DNA of 11,669 nucleotides from Gemmatimonadota bacterium (GTDB taxonomy: Bacteria > Gemmatimonadota > Gemmatimonadetes > Longimicrobiales > UBA6960): assembly GCA_002712565.1 (NCBI GenBank), contig PAUA01000029.1:1-11669 (forward strand). Reading direction: 5' to 3'. A model generated the notes under the pieces. That model did no database searches. It was not told the origin of the DNA and saw only the letters and a program-made list of their open reading frames with translations. Shown one piece after another: positions 1 through 7,311 of the stretch; positions within the stretch are counted from its first letter, which is position 1; every line of letters begins with the position of its first letter. A program made the translations under genes and the position numbers.

Positions 1-111
1 CTCGGCGACGAGGTCGATGCCGGGGGCTGGCGTGATACACGGGCGCTGAGGCTGAGTTATCAGCATGCCGATCCGGCGACGATGAAGTCTGTCGTGGAAG
101 CTGGGAGCTAG
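1..111 (+). CDS. Tyrosine recombinase/integrase, C-terminal end (partial)
   Basis: Only the last 36 codons are in the window; the reading frame is open from base 1 and ends at TAG (109-111). The peptide contains GGWRDTRALRLSYQHAD followed by a short helix-like tail ending VVEAGS. This matches the end of phage-type tyrosine recombinases: a His/Trp position (here W10 of the visible peptide), about ten residues, then the nucleophilic tyrosine (Y20) followed by xH. The enzyme would cut and rejoin DNA through a 3'-phosphotyrosine at an attachment site. It converges on the 3' end of a tRNA-Thr gene 110 bp away, a typical integrase/attachment-site layout. The catalytic Arg and Lys residues lie outside the window, so the assignment rests on this short motif and on context. 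Confidence 0.62.
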   Translation, partial: LGDEVDAGGWRDTRALRLSYQHADPATMKSVVEAGS

Positions 112-127
112 TTTTTTTGCGCTCCCA
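102..127 (+). terminator. Inverted repeat with T7 run after the integrase stop
   Basis: A perfect 7-bp inverted repeat (TGGGAGC at 102-108, GCTCCCA at 121-127) flanks a 12-nt loop containing seven consecutive T (112-118). A smaller AGCT-GGG-AGCT hairpin lies just before the same T run, which would be a weak intrinsic terminator for the integrase transcript. Because the T run is in the loop of the larger repeat, this is not a textbook terminator. It could equally be part of a recombinase-binding site. Confidence 0.3.
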
Positions 128-208
128 CGAGATGCATTCGGGATGCAATCGGTTCTAGAGGGCCAGGAAAGCCGTGGTTCAATAGTTCCTAAAGAATTTA
201 TATAAAAC

Positions 209-223
209 GCTTTACACTAAAGC
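209..223 (-). terminator. Small hairpin at the tRNA-Thr 3' end
   Basis: GCTTTA-CAC-TAAAGC is a perfect 6-bp stem with a 3-nt loop that shares its last two bases with the tRNA 3' end. Read on the - strand it is followed by GTTTTATAT. It could end tRNA transcription or be a processing hairpin. The stem is AT-rich and the T run interrupted, so support is weak. Confidence 0.33.
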
Positions 224-293
224 TGGCGAACGGACTCGAACCGTTAACCTGCTGCTTACAAGGCAGCTGCTCTACCAGTTGAGCTACGCCAGC
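221..293 (-). tRNA. tRNA-Thr (anticodon UGU)
   Basis: The reverse complement folds into a complete cloverleaf. It has a perfect 7-bp acceptor stem (GCTGGCG/CGCCAGC), a D stem GCTC/GAGC with TGG in the loop, an anticodon stem GCTGC/GCAGC with loop CTTGTAA, a 5-nt variable loop, and a T stem AACGG/CCGTT with loop TTCGAGT. The anticodon TGT (bases 260-258) reads ACA and other Thr codons. G1-C72 and C2-G71 match known threonine identity pairs. The discriminator base is T, and CCA is not encoded, so it must be added after transcription. The 3' half faces the integrase remnant and is the likely attachment site. Confidence 0.96.
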
Positions 294-314
294 GGATCTG
301 TACTTTCTTCCCTA

Positions 315-344
315 ACTATAGTCCTATCCCAAGGGACCTGTGAA
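315..344 (-). promoter_or_regulatory. Putative sigma70-type promoter of tRNA-Thr
   Basis: On the - strand, TTCACA (344-339) and TATAGT (320-315) are separated by 18 bp and resemble -35 and -10 boxes. Initiation about 7 nt downstream would leave a leader of roughly 15 nt before the mature tRNA 5' end at 293. The rest of the interval 294-457 has no gene; it carries a 5-bp GC inverted repeat (373-388) and the leader of the next gene. Confidence 0.45.
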
Positions 345-457
345 CACACCTACCTCGAGCCCGCGTTCCAAGGCCCCTGCTCGGGGGCGTACCTGACGGC
401 TTGCGCCCAGTGCCCCGCTCATAAGATGTTGAGTCACGTGTGACCCTGGAGAGTGTC

Positions 458-1873
458 ATGCTCGATCACAGCGGAGCGCAGCCTTGGAAGATGAAGGGTA
501 AGTACCTGCTCGTAGTTTTGTTCGTCAACCTGGTGCCCGGTCCGTTGGCAGGTCAGGATCCCGCTCTGTTGAGCCAAGCCTGCGACGCCGGCGACATGCA
601 GAGTTGCGACGATCTCGGACTGCAGTACGAGGCCGGGCTGGGCGTCACTCAGGATCTAACTCGGGCCGTCACCCTCTTTCAAAGTGCCTGTGACGGCGAA
701 CTGATGCTTGGCTGCAACCACCTCGCGGGTATGTATAGGACCGGGGCGGGCGTCGCTCAGGACCTCACCGCCGCGGTGAGCCTCTACGAGCAAGCTTGCG
801 ACGGCGGAATGATGGAGGCCTGCGCCAACCTCGGGATCAGCTATGAGCGTGGCGATGGCGTCGCGTTGGACGTGGCCACTGCCGTCGGCCTCTACCAGCG
901 AGCCTGTGAGGCCGGCGTGACGTGGACCTGCAGCCGCCTCGAGATCGCGAATGGGCCTGCCCCAGGAGTTGCTTCGGTCAGCGTATTCCGCATTGCCACC
1001 CTGATCGTGGATACTGAGACCAGCGACCCACTGGGCGAGGCGATCGTGCAGCTGCCCAGGCTCGGAATTCGGGTGGTCACCGACGGGTCGGGTCGTGCGG
1101 AGTTCGCAGAACTCCCAACTGGACGGCATCCCATAGTGGTAGAGCGGGCCGGCTATCAGGTCATGGAGGGTTACCTGTTGGCTCCTGGCGTTTCAGAAGT
1201 CACGGTCCCCCTTGAACGGATCACCCTCAACGATGCGCAAGCTCGGGGGCGGGTCATCGGTCGGGTGTTGGAGGGAGGCAGAGAATACGGTGTGTCCGAT
1301 GTGGACGTCACCGCACTGACCTCTCCACCCATCAGTACGCTCAGTGACCCGCAAGGGCGGTTTAGTTTCAACGACATGGAGCCTGGCTTGGTGGAGGTAC
1401 AGTTCCAGCGGCTGGGCTACGCCGCACGCACGACCACAGTGATTGTGCAACCGGGTGGAACCGTCGAAATCGTCGCCTCGATGTCCGCCCAACCGATCGA
1501 GCTCGAGCCGATCGCGGTGGTGGTCCGCTCCCGCCGTCTGGAACGGAACGGATTCTACGAGAGGGGCCATTTGGGTGACCAGCTCACACGGAGCGAGATC
1601 GTGGAGCTCAGCCCCATAGTCGTATCCAGCCTTTTCCGTGGCCTTTTCCGGACCAGCGTGACGATACGCCAGCGGCTGGACGGCACGCCGTACCTCACAG
1701 GACGGCGGGATTGCGAACTACGAATCTACCTGGACGATTTTCCGATGGACGACTGGGATTTCGACACGATCTCCCCCGACTGGCTGGAGGGGATGGAGGT
1801 CTACCAGGGAATGTTCGTGCCCCCCCAGTACTTTCCGGATTGCGGCGTCCTGCTCCTCTGGACGAAGCTTTAA
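458..1873 (+). CDS. Secreted Sel1-repeat / carboxypeptidase-regulatory / TonB plug-like mosaic protein
   Basis: A 471-residue protein of unknown exact function, probably exported. An N-terminal signal peptide (hydrophobic YLLVVLFVNLVPGPLAG, cleavage near residue 32) leads into four Sel1-like helical repeats (about residues 33-165). Each repeat carries a Cys pair eight residues apart (42/50, 78/86, 114/122, 150/158), an exact 36-residue period as in disulfide-stapled Helicobacter cysteine-rich proteins. Two beta-rich carboxypeptidase-regulatory-like domains follow (about 175-260 and 262-350). The C-terminus (about 355-471) resembles a TonB-receptor plug (GFYERG 366-371, EVYQG 447-451, CGV-WTK 462-470), but no beta-barrel follows. 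The start ATG at 458 has GGAG (448-451) 6 nt upstream; GTG 440 has no ribosome binding site, and ATG 491 would also keep the signal peptide. It may act in periplasmic or outer-membrane protein interactions, which is inference. Confidence 0.8.
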   Translation: MLDHSGAQPWKMKGKYLLVVLFVNLVPGPLAGQDPALLSQACDAGDMQSCDDLGLQYEAGLGVTQDLTRAVTLFQSACDGELMLGCNHLAGMYRTGAGVAQDLTAAVSLYEQACDGGMMEACANLGISYERGDGVALDVATAVGLYQRACEAGVTWTCSRLEIANGPAPGVASVSVFRIATLIVDTETSDPLGEAIVQLPRLGIRVVTDGSGRAEFAELPTGRHPIVVERAGYQVMEGYLLAPGVSEVTVPLERITLNDAQARGRVIGRVLEGGREYGVSDVDVTALTSPPISTLSDPQGRFSFNDMEPGLVEVQFQRLGYAARTTTVIVQPGGTVEIVASMSAQPIELEPIAVVVRSRRLERNGFYERGHLGDQLTRSEIVELSPIVVSSLFRGLFRTSVTIRQRLDGTPYLTGRRDCELRIYLDDFPMDDWDFDTISPDWLEGMEVYQGMFVPPQYFPDCGVLLLWTKL

Positions 1874-1908
1874 GGTCGTCGTCTCGTCGTTGCTGTCTCG
1901 GGGACTCT

Positions 1909-1914
1909 GAGGGG
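1909..1914 (+). promoter_or_regulatory. Ribosome binding site of the broken pentapeptide gene
   Basis: GAGGGG lies 8 nt before ATG 1923. It shows that the short frame starting there (MADAEHLA) is a real gene start, even though that frame stops after ten codons. Confidence 0.6.
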
Positions 1915-1922
1915 AACGCTAG

Positions 1923-2184
1923 ATGGCCGACGCCGAACACTTAGCGTTTACTTGAGTCAGGGGTTGGCGGGTGGAACAAGTGGCGAGCAAACAACCCGAG
2001 AAAAGAGACGCTCCATGGGGCGGACCTCAGTGGGAAGGACCTCAGCGGGGCCAACCTCAGCTGGGCCGAACTCAGCGGGATCGTCGCCGAGTTGAACCTG
2101 CCGCGTCCCGCGAGCACCGAGGAGCCCGCGTCCGAGACGTTGCCACGTACGGCGGTCGAGCCTTCACCGGATCGCGGGGCTTAG
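1923..2184 (+). pseudogene. Frameshifted small pentapeptide-repeat protein gene
   Basis: ATG 1923 opens MADAEHLA and then meets TGA at 1953. If one T of the TTT at 1947-1949 is skipped, the frame continues without interruption to TAG 2182-2184. The joined 86-residue protein begins MADAEHLALLESGVGGWNKW, matching the usual leader of pentapeptide-repeat proteins (EHL-LL-x-GV-x-WN-x-WR-x-NP). It continues with four pentapeptide units, GADLS-GKDLS-GANLS-WAELS, and a Pro/Glu/Thr-rich, probably disordered tail. Such repeats fold as a right-handed quadrilateral beta-helix, although four units make barely one coil. The gene follows the Sel1 mosaic gene by 49 bp and ends 24 bp from the convergent peptidase gene. 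The one-base disruption may be a true mutation, an assembly error or a translational frameshift. With so few repeats it may also be a truncated relic. Confidence 0.68.
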
Positions 2185-2208
2185 AAGCGCCCTGGTCGAT
2201 GGCCCCTC

Positions 2209-4338
2209 CTAGAACACGATCGGCGACACGACCAGGTTCTCGATGAGGAACTCCATCATCCGGTCCTGATTCAGGGCCGAATGCCCACGGTCCGGGCCTA
2301 CCTGAACCTCGAAGCTCTTACCAGCCTGCTGTAGCGCGGCGATGAGCTGCATGGTGTTCGTCGTGTGGACATTGTTGTCCGCGGTGCCGTAGTAGAGCAT
2401 CAGGCGCCCTCTCAGATCCTCGGCGTAGGTCACCGCCGAGCCAGCGTCGTACCCGGCCTCGTTGCCCTGCGGCGTCCACATGTACCGCTCGGTGTAGATC
2501 GTGTCGTAGTGCCGCCAGTCGGTAACCGGCGAAGACGCTGATGCGACCTGAAAGGCATCCGGGTGACGAAGCAACGCCAGCGTGGAGACGTACCCTCCGT
2601 ACGACGTCCCGAAGATACCCACACGGTTCCGGTCCACATACGCACGGCCCCAGAGTGATCGAATCCCCGCCGCTTGATCGTCGACCTCGACAACCCCCAG
2701 CTTCATATAGATCGCGTCGAGGAACTCCTTCCCGCGACCCCCGGCGCTCCGGGAGTCCATCGTGACTACCAGGAAGCCGTATTCGGTGAGCGGATGCGGT
2801 GTCGTGAACGTCTCGCTAGCCCCGTTTGTGCGCGGGCCTCCGTAGACGGAGACCAGCATCGGATAACTCCGGTTCGCCTGGAAGTCCGACGGCTTGTGCA
2901 GCATCCCATGCAGCTCGGTCACGCCGTCTTCAGCAGTGAAGGTGAACATCTCAACACGGTTGAAGCCCAACTCCTCGAAACGTGAGAGGTCGCTTGTCGC
3001 TATCTCGGCGACCTGACGCCCCTGCCTGTCGCGTAGCACCGAAGTCGGGGGCTGATCGTGCGTCTCAGCTATGTCGACGAAGTGTTCACCATTGGGCGAA
3101 AACGTGACGGTGTGATTGAACGCCGGGTCGGTCAGCCGTTCGTCTCCCGATCCGTCCAGCTCCGCGCGGTGCAATTGCATCTTCATGTAGTTGTCACCGC
3201 TGCGGGCCATGTAGTGCAGGACACCCTCGTCTTCGTCGACGCGCACCACGTTGCCGACCTCGAAGTCGTGGTCGGTGAGCGTCGCGAGCAGCTCCCCCGA
3301 GAAGCGGTACAGATAGAAGTTCCGGAAGCCGTTGCGCTCGGACATCCAGATGAAGCGCTCGCCGTCGTCGAGGTAGCGCATATACGGTGAGTTCATCGTC
3401 CAGCTCGCGGGCCACTCCTCACGAACGACCACGCGACAATCGCCGGTGTCCGGCCCACACGCCGTGAACTCCATGATGTTCTGGCGGCGGTTCGTCCGGT
3501 TGAAGGTGATCTCCGAGCCGTCCGGCGACCAACCGACGTGATACACGTAATGCCCCACCACATCGTCCGTGAACGGTCGACCCTCCCGAACGTCGATGCG
3601 GGTCGCCGAGCCCGCGCTCACGTCGTAAACGAAGAGGTCGACGATCGGGTTGTCGACGCCGGCTTTCGGATACGCTTCGATGTCGAGCGAGGTCTGAACC
3701 GCCGTTTGATCCGTCTCGATGAAGAAGTCCGGCACCGGGTTTTCGTCGAAGCGGTAGTACGCGAGCTTCGAGCCATCCGGTGACCACCACATCGCGGTGA
3801 CTTGATCGAGCTCCTCACCGTATACCCAACTCGCGGTGCCGTATTTGATACGGTCGTCAGCACTACCATCGGTCGTGATCGCCCGTTCATCCGTGCTATC
3901 CGCGCGGCTCACGTAGAGGTTGCGGTCGCGATAAAACGCCCTGTACGTGCCGTCCGGCGACTCGGCCTCCGCGAATTGACGCCCGCGCGCGCGGCCCCCG
4001 CCACCGCGGCCACCCAGCGGCCCGGTGTTCCTCCTCGCAGGAGGCGGATCGACCGACGACGTGCCAGTCGCGATGTCGAAGCGATACGTCGCTCCCGCAA
4101 CAGCGTACCGGAAGCTCTCGCCGTCCTCGGCCCACGCGGCGCGAATCGCCCCCGAAACGACGGACCGACTGATCTGAGGCGCCATCTCCCTGTAGCGTTC
4201 GTATCCGGGCATACTCTGCAGCCGATCTTGAGCGGCCAAGGGAACAGTGACCAGCGTCAGGAATGCCAGCAGGGCCATGCCCGCCCCGTGGAGCGAGCAA
4301 CGGAAAGTGTCGTCGAGCTTGGTCGTCATGTCACGCAT
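2209..4338 (-). CDS. S9 family peptidase, dipeptidyl-peptidase IV type
   Basis: A 709-residue exported serine peptidase expected to release dipeptides from peptide N-termini in the periplasm. It has a signal peptide (ALLAFLTLVTVPLAAQ, cleavage near residue 37), a DPP-IV-type beta-propeller, and a C-terminal alpha/beta-hydrolase domain (about residues 465-709). The triad is visible: Ser579 in GTSYGGY, Asp654 in GTADNN, His686 in RGHS. The propeller keeps the double-Glu motif (WVYGEE, E175-E176) that binds the substrate amino terminus, which favours dipeptidyl-aminopeptidase over oligopeptidase activity. A Gly/Arg-rich stretch (about residues 102-121) sits between propeller strands. The chosen start ATG 4338 has AGGAGG 4 nt upstream; a start at 4383 would add 15 residues with no such site. 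It is the last gene of the leftward block, 41 bp after the transporter. Whether it strictly prefers Pro or Ala at the second position cannot be told. Confidence 0.93.
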   Translation of the reverse strand: MRDMTTKLDDTFRCSLHGAGMALLAFLTLVTVPLAAQDRLQSMPGYERYREMAPQISRSVVSGAIRAAWAEDGESFRYAVAGATYRFDIATGTSSVDPPPARRNTGPLGGRGGGGRARGRQFAEAESPDGTYRAFYRDRNLYVSRADSTDERAITTDGSADDRIKYGTASWVYGEELDQVTAMWWSPDGSKLAYYRFDENPVPDFFIETDQTAVQTSLDIEAYPKAGVDNPIVDLFVYDVSAGSATRIDVREGRPFTDDVVGHYVYHVGWSPDGSEITFNRTNRRQNIMEFTACGPDTGDCRVVVREEWPASWTMNSPYMRYLDDGERFIWMSERNGFRNFYLYRFSGELLATLTDHDFEVGNVVRVDEDEGVLHYMARSGDNYMKMQLHRAELDGSGDERLTDPAFNHTVTFSPNGEHFVDIAETHDQPPTSVLRDRQGRQVAEIATSDLSRFEELGFNRVEMFTFTAEDGVTELHGMLHKPSDFQANRSYPMLVSVYGGPRTNGASETFTTPHPLTEYGFLVVTMDSRSAGGRGKEFLDAIYMKLGVVEVDDQAAGIRSLWGRAYVDRNRVGIFGTSYGGYVSTLALLRHPDAFQVASASSPVTDWRHYDTIYTERYMWTPQGNEAGYDAGSAVTYAEDLRGRLMLYYGTADNNVHTTNTMQLIAALQQAGKSFEVQVGPDRGHSALNQDRMMEFLIENLVVSPIVF

Positions 4339-4379
4339 GGAGCCTCCTACGACTCGTGACGGTCCGGATTCAACAGCCC

Positions 4380-5813
4380 TCAATATGGGAGAAAGTAGAG
4401 CACGATCGCCAGAAAAGGGATGAGCAGAAGCATCATCGTGATTGCGTAACCGAACATGTCACGAGCACGGAGGCCGGTGATGGCCAGCAGTGGGATGGCC
4501 CAGAACGGGTTGAGCAAGTTCGTGTGCGCGTCCCCGACCGCATAGGCCGCGATCGTCTGGCCGTGGGGGATACCCAACTCGGCCCCGGCCATCATCATGG
4601 GCCCACCGATGATCGCCCACTCGCCACCGGCGGAGGGTACGAAGACGTTGAGGATCCCACCGGTGATCCATGCTATCACAGGAAACGTATCCGCCGTGGC
4701 GACCGAGAGCAGCGCCGTGGTCATGGTGTCGACCAAACCGGTCCCTGTCATGATTCCGATGATCCCGGCGTAGAACGGGAATAGCAGGATGACACCCGCG
4801 CTTCCCTTCACTGCGTCGTAGAACTCTTGCAGGTACTTGGTCGGGCTCGCGTAGAGCAGCAGGCCGATCATGAGGAAAGCGAAGTTGAAATTGTTTAGGT
4901 TGAGCGCGTCGAGGCCCTGGCCCTCCGCGAAGAACACGCTCCCAACCACCACGACGCCAGTCAAGGCGAGCACACCACCCAGAATCTTGCTGTTGTCGAT
5001 CTTGTCGGCTAGCGAGGGCTTCGTGTCACCCGAATGAGCGGCCTGTTCGACCGGAGTCCCCTCCGGCTGGGCACCCTCATCGGCGCCGAGATCCACGTAG
5101 TACCCAATCTCCCTGCAGTTCTCCTTCGGCGGGCTCAGCAGGTACAGCATGATCGAGACGTAGACGACCGACAGGGCTATGAGAGCCAGCGGATAGGAGT
5201 GGAAGACCCACTCCGTAGCGGGGATCACACGATCGACGAACCCCTGCTGCATCAGCGTGTTTCCGTCCTCGGCTTGCAGGAGGCCCGGAGAGCTGGACAA
5301 CCCCCATCCAAAGGTGAGGCTGATCCCCATGTAACCGGCCACGGCCAACAGAGGATAATGGACGGGCGTTCCATTCCTGGAGGCGTACTTGCCCATTTCA
5401 CGGACCAGAATCGCTCCGAAGATGAGGCTGAGGCCCCAGGAGATCCAAGCGGTCAGCATCGATCCGACACCCACGAGAACGGCGGCCTGCGCCCCGTTCT
5501 TGGGAAGCCGCACGAGGACGAGGATCACACGCTTCGCCCACGGGTGGTACGCCACCACGTTGGCGGTCACGAGGATGATCACCATCTGCATCGCGAACTG
5601 CAGCAGGTCCCAGAAACCATCGTACCATGAGAGAGCGATCTCGCTCACTCCGGACCCTTCCGAGATGAACGCTGCGCCCGCTGCTAAGTAGGTCAGGATG
5701 ATCGCGAAGAGAAACGGGCTCGGCATCCACCGCTCCACCCGATCGGCGATCGCCTCTCCGAGCCTTTGGACAGGGGTCAGAGCGGGAGCACTGACCCCGT
5801 CGGTCGTCGTCAT
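4380..5813 (-). CDS. atoE: AtoE-type short-chain fatty acid transporter
   Basis: A 477-residue inner-membrane protein with about ten or more hydrophobic segments, matching the short-chain fatty acid transporter (AtoE) family, which is associated with uptake of acids such as acetoacetate or butyrate. Family-like signatures include FGWGLSSSPGL (168-178), FVPSAGGEWAIIGGP (391-405) and GDAHTNLLNPFWAIPLL (427-443). It is about 35 residues longer than the E. coli protein. The extra length lies in a hydrophilic central loop (about 228-276) rich in Glu, Asp and Gly. The start ATG 5813 has GAGGAG 6 nt upstream; earlier in-frame ATGs lie inside cysS and add a non-homologous leader. The gene follows cysS by 16 bp and precedes the exported peptidase. 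The substrate is not fixed by sequence, and no ketone-body or butyrate enzymes lie nearby. Confidence 0.88.
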   Translation of the reverse strand: MTTTDGVSAPALTPVQRLGEAIADRVERWMPSPFLFAIILTYLAAGAAFISEGSGVSEIALSWYDGFWDLLQFAMQMVIILVTANVVAYHPWAKRVILVLVRLPKNGAQAAVLVGVGSMLTAWISWGLSLIFGAILVREMGKYASRNGTPVHYPLLAVAGYMGISLTFGWGLSSSPGLLQAEDGNTLMQQGFVDRVIPATEWVFHSYPLALIALSVVYVSIMLYLLSPPKENCREIGYYVDLGADEGAQPEGTPVEQAAHSGDTKPSLADKIDNSKILGGVLALTGVVVVGSVFFAEGQGLDALNLNNFNFAFLMIGLLLYASPTKYLQEFYDAVKGSAGVILLFPFYAGIIGIMTGTGLVDTMTTALLSVATADTFPVIAWITGGILNVFVPSAGGEWAIIGGPMMMAGAELGIPHGQTIAAYAVGDAHTNLLNPFWAIPLLAITGLRARDMFGYAITMMLLLIPFLAIVLYFLPY

Positions 5814-5829
5814 GCTCGGCTCCTCGAGG

Positions 5830-7275
5830 TCATTGGATCCGCTTCCAACGCGTGCCGCCAGCGGAATCCTCCAGCACGATGCCGCGTTCAGCCAGTTCGT
5901 CCCGGATGGCGTCTGCGCGCGCGAAATCCCGGCCCGCCCGAGCGGCCCCCCGCTCGGCGATGAGTGACTCAATCCAAGACGCAAAGTCATCGTCCACCTC
6001 GAGTCCCTCATGCGCAACGCTGAGAAGCCCCAACACCTCGTCGATCAAGGTGAGCGCGCTGCGAGCAGCCTCCAAGTCGGATTCAGCAACCTCCGACGCG
6101 GCGTCCAACTCGCCGTTGACCCGGTTCACGAAAACGAACAAGGCGGCGAGGGCCTCGGCCGAGTTGAGGTCGTCATCAAGCGCCACGCGAAAAGCCCCAA
6201 CGGCTTCACCGGCCAAACGAGCCAGAGGTCCCGAGGAGTCGCGGGGCTGCTCCCCGTCCACACCGACGGTCTCGGCCAACCGCGCCTCGAAGTCCAAGAG
6301 CCGCTGGACAGCCGCGGCAGACGCGGCGAGACCGTCCCGAGTGAAGTTCAATTCTCTTCGGTACTGTGCGCCGAGCAATTGATGGCGGATGGCGGCCGGC
6401 ATCAGCCCCTCTTCGAGCAGTTGGTGAACGGTAATGGTGTTGCCGAGGGACTTGGACATCTTCTCACCCTCGACTACCAGGTGCTTTACGTGGACCCAGT
6501 GGAGCACGAAAGGTTTGCCGGTCACTCCCTCCGACTGGGCAATCTCATTCTCATGATGTGGAAAGACCAGGTCTTCGCCGCCCATATGGATGTCCAACGT
6601 CTCTCCGAGCTCGGTGATGCTCATGACCGAACATTCCAGGTGCCAGCCGGGCCGCCCTCGTCCCCAGGGTGAATCCCAAACGGCGCCCACCGCCTCGTCC
6701 ACAGGCTTGGCCGCTTTCCAGAGGGCGAAGTCGCGGGCGTTCTCTTTCTCGTACTCGTCGTCGGCCACGCGTGCGCCCGGACGCGCGCATTCGGGGTCCA
6801 GGCCTTTGAGGCGTCCATAGGTCGGGAACGTGCCGATCGAGAAATAGACCGACCCGTCCTCGGTCGAATAGGCGAGTCCCTTCTCTTCCAGTCGCTCGAC
6901 CCACGCCACCATTTGAGGGACATATCCGCTGGCCAGTGGATAGCTACGAGCCGGAAGGATCCCCAGGGTTCGCGCGTCAGCCAGGATGTCCTCGGTGAAG
7001 GGGGCCGTGTACTCCCGCACGTCCTTCCCTTCCTCGGACGCACGATCGATGGTCTTGTCGTCCACATCCGTGAGGTTCATGACGAAGTCCACGTCGTAGC
7101 CGGAAAAGGTCAGATAGCGGTGGAGTAGATCGTAGACCAGAAAGGCCCGGTAGTTACCGATGTGTGCGTGGTCGTACACGGTGGGGCCACATGCATAGAG
7201 CCGGACGACGGGCGGATGGGCCGGCTGGAAATCCCTCACCGAGCGGGTCAAGGTGTCGTAGAGTTTCAGGGCCAT
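5830..7275 (-). CDS. cysS: Cysteine--tRNA ligase
   Basis: A 481-residue cytoplasmic class I aminoacyl-tRNA synthetase that charges tRNA-Cys using ATP and cysteine. The HIGH-type ATP site is HAHIGN (36-41), preceded by YACGPTVYD, and the KMSKS loop is intact at 272-276. Zinc ligands that select cysteine are all present: Cys29, Cys215 in HLECS, His240 and Glu244 in FPHHENE. They correspond to E. coli Cys28, Cys209, His234 and Glu238. The C-terminal helical and anticodon-binding part ends in TRWKRIQ, and length is normal for the family (about 460-480). The ATG start gives the conserved MALKLYDTLT opening but has no obvious Shine-Dalgarno sequence. The 83-bp leader holds a 9-bp inverted repeat. 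The gene is complete and looks functional. Confidence 0.98.
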   Translation of the reverse strand: MALKLYDTLTRSVRDFQPAHPPVVRLYACGPTVYDHAHIGNYRAFLVYDLLHRYLTFSGYDVDFVMNLTDVDDKTIDRASEEGKDVREYTAPFTEDILADARTLGILPARSYPLASGYVPQMVAWVERLEEKGLAYSTEDGSVYFSIGTFPTYGRLKGLDPECARPGARVADDEYEKENARDFALWKAAKPVDEAVGAVWDSPWGRGRPGWHLECSVMSITELGETLDIHMGGEDLVFPHHENEIAQSEGVTGKPFVLHWVHVKHLVVEGEKMSKSLGNTITVHQLLEEGLMPAAIRHQLLGAQYRRELNFTRDGLAASAAAVQRLLDFEARLAETVGVDGEQPRDSSGPLARLAGEAVGAFRVALDDDLNSAEALAALFVFVNRVNGELDAASEVAESDLEAARSALTLIDEVLGLLSVAHEGLEVDDDFASWIESLIAERGAARAGRDFARADAIRDELAERGIVLEDSAGGTRWKRIQ

Positions 7276-7311
7276 GTCGTCGCGAGGTTCACGGTTGGTC
7301 AGAGGGGATTG

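Noticed and set aside
373..388. GCCCC/GGGGC inverted repeat as a terminator or operator
   Set aside because: Only 5 bp, no T run, and easily found by chance in GC-rich DNA.
1971..2246. 91-codon + strand frame (Gly/Pro/Gln-rich) over the pentapeptide region
   Set aside because: It is the shifted shadow of the pentapeptide repeats. The neighbouring frame gives recognisable A(D/N)LS repeats and the family leader, so this frame is not the coding one.
3802..4359. 185-codon + strand frame antisense to the peptidase gene
   Set aside because: Arg/Ala-rich composition, no recognisable domain, and lies opposite well-supported S9 peptidase coding sequence; long antisense frames are expected in GC-rich DNA.
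5814..6017. 68-residue N-terminal extension of the AtoE-type transporter
   Set aside because: Lies inside cysS; the ATG at 5813 has GAGGAG upstream and begins at the usual family position.
6010..6672. 220-codon + strand frame antisense to cysS
   Set aside because: cysS is certain from its HIGH, KMSKS and zinc motifs; the antisense frame shows no domain or convincing start.
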